A DNA stretch of 64,000 nt from Arthrobacter sp. AK04 (GTDB lineage Bacteria; Actinomycetota; Actinomycetes; Actinomycetales; Micrococcaceae). Shown here in pieces: positions 60,362 to 64,000 of this stretch. The position numbers were made by a program, and so were the translations under genes. Position 1 is the first letter of the stretch. The number at the start of each line of letters is the position of its first letter. The stretch is taken from positions 118,188 to 182,187 of the forward strand of contig NZ_JAJOMC010000002.1 of the NCBI RefSeq assembly GCF_021129155.1, in the 5' to 3' direction. The notes under the pieces were generated by a model. It saw only the letters and a program-made list of their open reading frames with translations. It was not told where the DNA came from and ran no database searches.

Positions 60362-61123
60362 TCAGCCGCGGCCGATGAACGGCATCCCTGCTGCGGTGAC
60401 GACCACCGAACCAACACTGGCGGACGGCGGCATGTTGGCCATCATCAGGACCGCGCGGGCGGCGTCCTCCACGGGGAAAGTCGGCTCCACCCGGCGGCTG
60501 CCGTCTGCCTGCAGCGCCCCCGCGCCCACGCCGATGGTGTCCATGATGTCCGTCGCCGTGTTGCCGATGTCGATCTGCCCGCACGTGATCCCAAAGCCCC
60601 GCCCGTCCAGCTCAATGCTTTTGGTCAGGCCGGTCATGGCGTGCTTGGTGACGGCGTAGGCCACGGTCCGTGGACGGGGCGAGTGCGCCGAGATGGAGCC
60701 GTTGTTGATGATCCGCCCGCCCTGCGGGTCCTGCGCCTTCATGGCCCGGACCGCGGCGGCGGCACACAGCATGGATCCTGTCAGGTTCACCGCGAGGGTG
60801 GCGTTCCAGTCCTCCAGCGAAATTTCATCCACGCTGGCTGCCGGGCCAAACACGCCGGCGTTGTTGAACAGGACGTCCACCCGGCCCCACCGGCGGCGGA
60901 CGGCGTCGAAAAGATGCTCGACGTCGTCCTGCCGGGTGACGTCGCAAGGCACCACCAGCGCTTCGGGGTGATCGTCTGCCGTCTCCTTTAACTGCGTTTC
61001 CCGGCGGCCCGCCAGCGCTACCCGGTATCCGGCGGCCAGCATCTGCCGGGCCACCTCCCGCCCGATGCCGGAACCTGCTCCGGTAACGACGGCAACCCGT
61101 ACGGCGGAAGGGGTATTGTTCAC
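60362..61123 (-). CDS. Short-chain dehydrogenase/reductase
   Basis: A 253-residue classical SDR. Cofactor motif VVTGAGSGIGREVA (TGxxxGxG), NNAG in VLFNNAGVFGP, and the catalytic Ser-Tyr-Lys set in NGSISA and VAYAVTKHAM. The Arg-Arg after the first strand pair (AGRRE) suggests NADP preference. GTG 61123 has AAGGAG 8 nt upstream. Third gene of the operon with the NCS1 permease and racemase, so it may reduce or oxidise a product of the transported compound. Confidence 0.9.
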   Translation of the reverse strand: MNNTPSAVRVAVVTGAGSGIGREVARQMLAAGYRVALAGRRETQLKETADDHPEALVVPCDVTRQDDVEHLFDAVRRRWGRVDVLFNNAGVFGPAASVDEISLEDWNATLAVNLTGSMLCAAAAVRAMKAQDPQGGRIINNGSISAHSPRPRTVAYAVTKHAMTGLTKSIELDGRGFGITCGQIDIGNTATDIMDTIGVGAGALQADGSRRVEPTFPVEDAARAVLMMANMPPSASVGSVVVTAAGMPFIGRG

Positions 61124-61146
61124 GCTGTTCTCCTTGGGATGTGGTG

Positions 61147-61890
61147 CTAAAGGGCGGCCGGCGCGCCCGTACTGTTCAGCGGCCAGCCTATGACGGTCTT
61201 GGGCCGCGGCGCAGCGTACGTCCGGACCTTGGAGGTGGACAGGCGCATGCGGACCAGGGATTCGGCGATGGCCACGGCAGACGCGACGCCGTCCACCACG
61301 GGCACTCCGGCACGCTGCCTGATCTGTTCATCCAGCCCGGCCATTCCGCCGCAGCCGAGCACAATCACCTCGGCCTTGTCCTGGCTGACGGCAAGCATCG
61401 CCTGGTTGATGATGGCTTCCACGGCGCGCTCCGGCTCCTCCTCAAGTTCAAGGACGGCCATGCCGCTGGCCCGGACGGAGGCGCAGCGCGCGTCGAGCCC
61501 TGCGAGCTTGAGCCGGTCCTCGATGAGCGGAACGGTCCGGTCCAGGGTGGTGACCACCGAGTACTTGTGGCCCAGGAACATGGCGGTGCTGGCGGCGGCC
61601 TCGGTGATGTCCACCACCGGGACGTCGAGGAGTTCCTGCAGCCCCTCCCGTCCGTGTTCGCCGTAGCCGGCCTGCACCACGGCGTCGAACGGCTCCGGGT
61701 AGGAAGTGACGGCGTCCATCACGGCGATGGCGGCCAGGTAGCTTTCGAAGTTTCCTTCGCAGGAGTCCGCCCCGAACCTGGGTGTAATTCCCACGATCTC
61801 CGTGCCTGGAGCGGCGACGCTGCGTGCCGAGGCAGCGATGGAGTCCGTCATGGATTGGGTGGTATTGACGTTCGCAACGAGTATGCGCAT
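61147..61890 (-). CDS. Aspartate/glutamate/hydantoin racemase family protein
   Basis: A 247-residue racemase fold. Both catalytic-cysteine regions are visible, FGADSCEGNFESY (the first Cys is displaced compared with Asp racemases) and VIVLGCGGMAGL. MRILVANVNTTQSMTDSI is the hydantoin-racemase-type start. ATG 61890 has AAGGAG 7 nt upstream. Placed 10 bp after an NCS1 (hydantoin/allantoin/nucleobase) permease gene, it probably racemises a hydantoin or allantoin-like compound. Confidence 0.88.
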   Translation of the reverse strand: MRILVANVNTTQSMTDSIAASARSVAAPGTEIVGITPRFGADSCEGNFESYLAAIAVMDAVTSYPEPFDAVVQAGYGEHGREGLQELLDVPVVDITEAAASTAMFLGHKYSVVTTLDRTVPLIEDRLKLAGLDARCASVRASGMAVLELEEEPERAVEAIINQAMLAVSQDKAEVIVLGCGGMAGLDEQIRQRAGVPVVDGVASAVAIAESLVRMRLSTSKVRTYAAPRPKTVIGWPLNSTGAPAAL

Positions 61891-61900
61891 CAGGGGCTCC

Positions 61901-63469
61901 TTAGTGTTTGCTGGCGACGGCGATGGCCTCGCCGTCACGGTCTTCGAGCCGCTGCGAGCGGTCCGCAATGAAGAAGTACAGAGCGGCCGCGATGCCGGCG
62001 GCGAAGAACCAGGCGAACGGTGCTGCTGCCGCCAGTGCCGGGACGAAGGCGATGAGGAGCGCCAGGACCGCAGCCGGCACCATGGCGATGATGGCCCTGG
62101 GGTTGACGCCGTTCTTGTAGTAGTAGGCACCTTCCGGCGATGCGGTGTACAGCTCGGGGACGTTGACCTTGCCGCGGCGGATCAGCCAGTAATCAGCCAT
62201 GACGACGCCGAACAGGGGGCCGAGCAGGGCGCCGAGGCCGCCCAGGAAGTACACGATCACCAGCGGGTTGTTGTAGAGGTTCCAGGGCAGGATGACCAGG
62301 CCGATAACCGCGCTGACGAAGGCAGCCTTGCGGAAGTCCAGGTGCTTGGGGAAAAGGTTGGTGAGGGCATAGACCGGGGCCACGAAGTTCGCCATGAGGT
62401 TGACTGCGATGGTCAGGATCAGCAGCGCCAGGCAGGCCAGGACCAGGAAAAGCGTGTTGGGGATGGTCTGGACGATGTCCGAGGGGCTCTCGATGATGGT
62501 TCCGTTGATTTTGAACTGCCCGCCGGCCATCACCACGACGATCGCGCCGAAGACGAGCATGTTGATGGGGATGCCCCAGAAGTTTCCGCGGACAACGGCC
62601 TTCTTGGAGACGGCGGAGCGGGTGAAGTCGCAGAAGTTCAGGACGAACGTGCCGTAGATGGAGACCCAGAGGGCACCGCCGGCGAATATCGTGAGCCACA
62701 TCTGGGGCCCTTCGAGGGCGTTGTCCGAGGACCAGGCAATGGCGCCGCCCGCTTCCATGAAGATCCAGACGGCGATGGCGGCCATGGTGACCAGGATGAT
62801 GGGGCCGGCAAAGGCCTCGTACTTGCGGATCATCTCCATGCCGAAGCTCACGATGACCAGCTGGACAACCCAGAGGACGACGAAGGCGATCCACCCGAGG
62901 GTGGACAGGCCCAGGATGGAGTCCTTGTCCAGTTCTCCAAGGCCCGGGAACATGGCCACGAGCATCACGCGGAAGACGACGGACGCGAGGTAGGTCTGGA
63001 TGCCGAACCAGGCGACGGCGACCGCGCCGCGGAGGAGACTGGCGATCTGGGCGCCGCGGATGCCGAAGCTGATCCTGCTCATCACCGGGAAGGGAACACC
63101 GGTCTTGACGCCCATGAATCCGGAGAGATTCAGGAGGCCGAAGAGCAGGGCAGCTCCGATGCCAAGGGCCAGCAGGATCTGCCAGCCGCCAAGCCCCAGG
63201 GCGAACAGTCCGATGGCGAAGGCGTAGTTGCCGAGGCTGTGGACATCGTTGGCCCAGAGGGTGAAGATGCTGTAGCCGGACCAGCTCCGGCCGGCGCGTT
63301 TGGTGGGGGCAAGATCGACGTTGTAGAGGGTGGGGCTGATGGCCTGGCCTGATGCTGCGCTGGCTGATTCACAAAGGGCTTCGACGCCTGTGGCGGGGTG
63401 GGCGGAAGAGTCTGACGGCGCTGTCAGGTCAGGAGCCTTTTCGACGCCGACCGGTGGAGGGGTCTGCAT
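61901..63469 (-). CDS. NCS1-family permease (hydantoin/allantoin/nucleobase type)
   Basis: A 522-residue Na+- or H+-coupled transporter with about 12 TM helices. NCS1/Mhp1 marks: YSIFTLWANDVHSLGNYAFA near TM1, GIRGAQIASLLRGAVAVAWF before TM3, and LNFCDFTRSA. A 60-residue polar N-terminus precedes TM1. ATG 63469 has GGAG 6 nt upstream. First gene of the permease-racemase-SDR operon; a 9-bp inverted repeat lies in its promoter region. Hydantoin, allantoin and uracil are all possible substrates. Confidence 0.92.
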   Translation of the reverse strand: MQTPPPVGVEKAPDLTAPSDSSAHPATGVEALCESASAASGQAISPTLYNVDLAPTKRAGRSWSGYSIFTLWANDVHSLGNYAFAIGLFALGLGGWQILLALGIGAALLFGLLNLSGFMGVKTGVPFPVMSRISFGIRGAQIASLLRGAVAVAWFGIQTYLASVVFRVMLVAMFPGLGELDKDSILGLSTLGWIAFVVLWVVQLVIVSFGMEMIRKYEAFAGPIILVTMAAIAVWIFMEAGGAIAWSSDNALEGPQMWLTIFAGGALWVSIYGTFVLNFCDFTRSAVSKKAVVRGNFWGIPINMLVFGAIVVVMAGGQFKINGTIIESPSDIVQTIPNTLFLVLACLALLILTIAVNLMANFVAPVYALTNLFPKHLDFRKAAFVSAVIGLVILPWNLYNNPLVIVYFLGGLGALLGPLFGVVMADYWLIRRGKVNVPELYTASPEGAYYYKNGVNPRAIIAMVPAAVLALLIAFVPALAAAAPFAWFFAAGIAAALYFFIADRSQRLEDRDGEAIAVASKH

Positions 63470-63530
63470 GGGGATCTCCGGTTCTTGAAGGATTCGCAGT
63501 GGTGAGCGCAGGTCCACGGGACCGGTTCTG

Positions 63531-63572
63531 TTATTCCACATTGCGAAAAGTAGATATTGCTTAGTGGAATAA
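63531..63572. promoter_or_regulatory. 9-bp inverted repeat upstream of the NCS1 permease operon
   Basis: TTATTCCAC (63531-63539) and GTGGAATAA (63564-63572) are perfect inverted arms 24 bp apart, 62-103 nt upstream of the permease start. The spacing suits a regulator bound to two half-sites, for example IclR or GntR type. No regulator gene for it is in the window. Confidence 0.6.
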
Positions 63573-63681
63573 GAGTATGACGTGCATCACCTGCGGTCAA
63601 GGAGCCGCAGGGATGCCGCCAGTCACAATCGGCGCACAAGCGTCAGTGGGCCTACGCTGGCGCCGCGGGCCGCCCCTTGTG

Positions 63682-63711
63682 TTGACCGCACTTCCGCCTC
63701 CTCGCTAATCT
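63682..63711 (+). promoter_or_regulatory. Probable aceE promoter
   Basis: TTGACC (63682-63687) and TAATCT (63706-63711) with an 18-nt spacer. The predicted start near 63718 lies just upstream of the inverted repeat at 63726. Confidence 0.45.
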
Positions 63712-63725
63712 CGTATAGCAATAAT

Positions 63726-63746
63726 GTTTTCTCACAATACGAAAAC
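63726..63746. promoter_or_regulatory. Inverted repeat upstream of aceE, possible operator
   Basis: GTTTTC (63726-63731) and GAAAAC (63741-63746), 9 bp apart, lie between the predicted promoter and the start codon, a classic repressor position. The half CACAATACGAAAAC resembles CACATTGCGAAAAG in the permease promoter region (63537-63550). Confidence 0.5.
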
Positions 63747-63781
63747 ATGAGCCCAGCATTCAAAGACGAAAAGAGGCTGAC

Positions 63782-64000
63782 GTGGCTGCAGGAGAAGATA
63801 CCTCCCATATCCTCAGCGGGTTGACTAACCAGCTGCCTGATCGTGATCCGGAAGAGACTGCCGAGTGGGTTGAGTCCCTGGATTCGTTGATCAGGGAACA
63901 GGGCACTGAGCGTGCCCAATTCATCATGCGGAGCCTGCTGCAGCGTGCGGGTGCGCAGAGCGTCGGGGTGCCGATGGTGACCACGACCGATTACGTGAAC
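63782..64000 (+). CDS. aceE: Pyruvate dehydrogenase E1 component, N-terminal part (3' end outside window)
   Basis: The frame opens at GTG 63782 (AGAGG 5 nt upstream) and runs off the right edge after 73 codons. The visible protein contains SGLTNQLPDRDPEETAEWVE, then SLDSLIREQGTERAQFIMRS and GVPMVTTTDYVN, the conserved start of homodimeric AceE. The full protein (about 900 residues) is the thiamine-diphosphate E1 subunit that decarboxylates pyruvate. An ATG at 63747 is in another frame. Confidence 0.92.
   Translation, partial: MAAGEDTSHILSGLTNQLPDRDPEETAEWVESLDSLIREQGTERAQFIMRSLLQRAGAQSVGVPMVTTTDYVN

Larger units (their letters stand above)
63470..63781. other. Divergent regulatory region between NCS1 permease and aceE (312 bp)
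   Basis: No gene. It contains two separate AT-rich palindromic sites, one at 63531-63572 toward the permease and one at 63726-63746 toward aceE, and a sigma-70-like promoter for aceE (63682-63711). The ORFs in the central part are not supported. Confidence 0.75.

Noticed and set aside
61802..63352. Long acidic plus-strand frame opposite the NCS1 permease
   Set aside because: It is the antisense shadow of the permease and racemase genes, with highly biased Asp/Glu/Gly composition and no family resemblance.

Overview
The window is high-GC DNA with an actinobacterial gene set and looks like a chromosomal segment from Arthrobacter, Pseudarthrobacter or a close Micrococcales relative. Pointers are the 'helicase/secretion neighbourhood' Tad pilus locus (CpaE-like, TadA, TadB, TadC, DUF4244 pilin, two TadE-like proteins, convergent DEAH helicase), a MarP-type periplasmic protease beside a GlxR/Crp-like regulator, the actinobacterial DNA polymerase I-like protein, an N-terminally anchored PBP1, and frequent GTG starts. 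Many genes appear leaderless, with a TANNNT box 6-7 nt before the start codon. I see no integrase, transposase, phage gene, CRISPR array or rRNA. One tRNA (Pro, anticodon CGG) is present.

Layout. 1-7.2 kb: truncated ArsR-type regulator, small membrane protein, AcuC-like deacetylase, KtrB/KtrA-type K+ uptake pair, proC, Ppx/GppA phosphatase, SseB-like protein. 7.2-17.1 kb: topA, a release-factor-methylase-like methyltransferase, two tandem paralogous lipoproteins, trhO, a GNAT acetyltransferase and the MrfA-like helicase. 17.1-22.7 kb: minus-strand Tad operon, most genes overlapping by 4 nt. 22.8-27.8 kb: Pol I-like protein, YegP-like protein, CoA pyrophosphatase, nth, and an unrecognised four-TM protein with a Pro/Ala-rich linker. 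28-31.3 kb: acetyl-CoA synthetase behind a probable GlxR/Crp site, then a DeoR regulator. 31.3-39.4 kb: an alpha-galactoside utilisation cluster with divergent transcription: Gfo/Idh/MocA dehydrogenase plus LacI regulator on the minus strand, and two ABC permeases, a solute-binding lipoprotein and a GH36 alpha-galactosidase on the plus strand. The intergenic region has two LacI-like operators; no ATPase gene is present. 39.6-51.3 kb: aroQ, marP, crp/glxR, a NUDIX-RidA-DUF4177 operon, PBP1, a metallophosphoesterase and a heterodimeric ABC exporter. 51.3-53.1 kb: tRNA-Pro, a short secreted-peptide gene and a divergent HTH-TPR regulator. 53.2-60.3 kb: purC-purD, a membrane-anchored sulfite-oxidase-fold molybdoenzyme, asparaginase, VOC protein, SCP-like protein and an AbiEi/DUF559-type protein. 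60.3-64 kb: an NCS1 permease-racemase-SDR operon and the 5' end of aceE.

The most striking unit is at 51.5-53.1 kb. A 71-residue exported pre-peptide carries two identical copies of VGNWPDPM, one at its exact C-terminus. The two copies differ only at synonymous codon positions. It is transcribed divergently from a 421-residue HTH-TPR regulator. This is the architecture of a peptide-pheromone/RRNPP-type signalling pair, which I know only from Firmicutes. Other unexplained structure: three 63-bp palindromic elements with shared 13-bp arms, two of them flanking the AbiEi/DUF559 gene; a 59-bp hairpin repeat present twice; and a 32-bp tandem array that inverts in its middle, between crp and a NUDIX gene.
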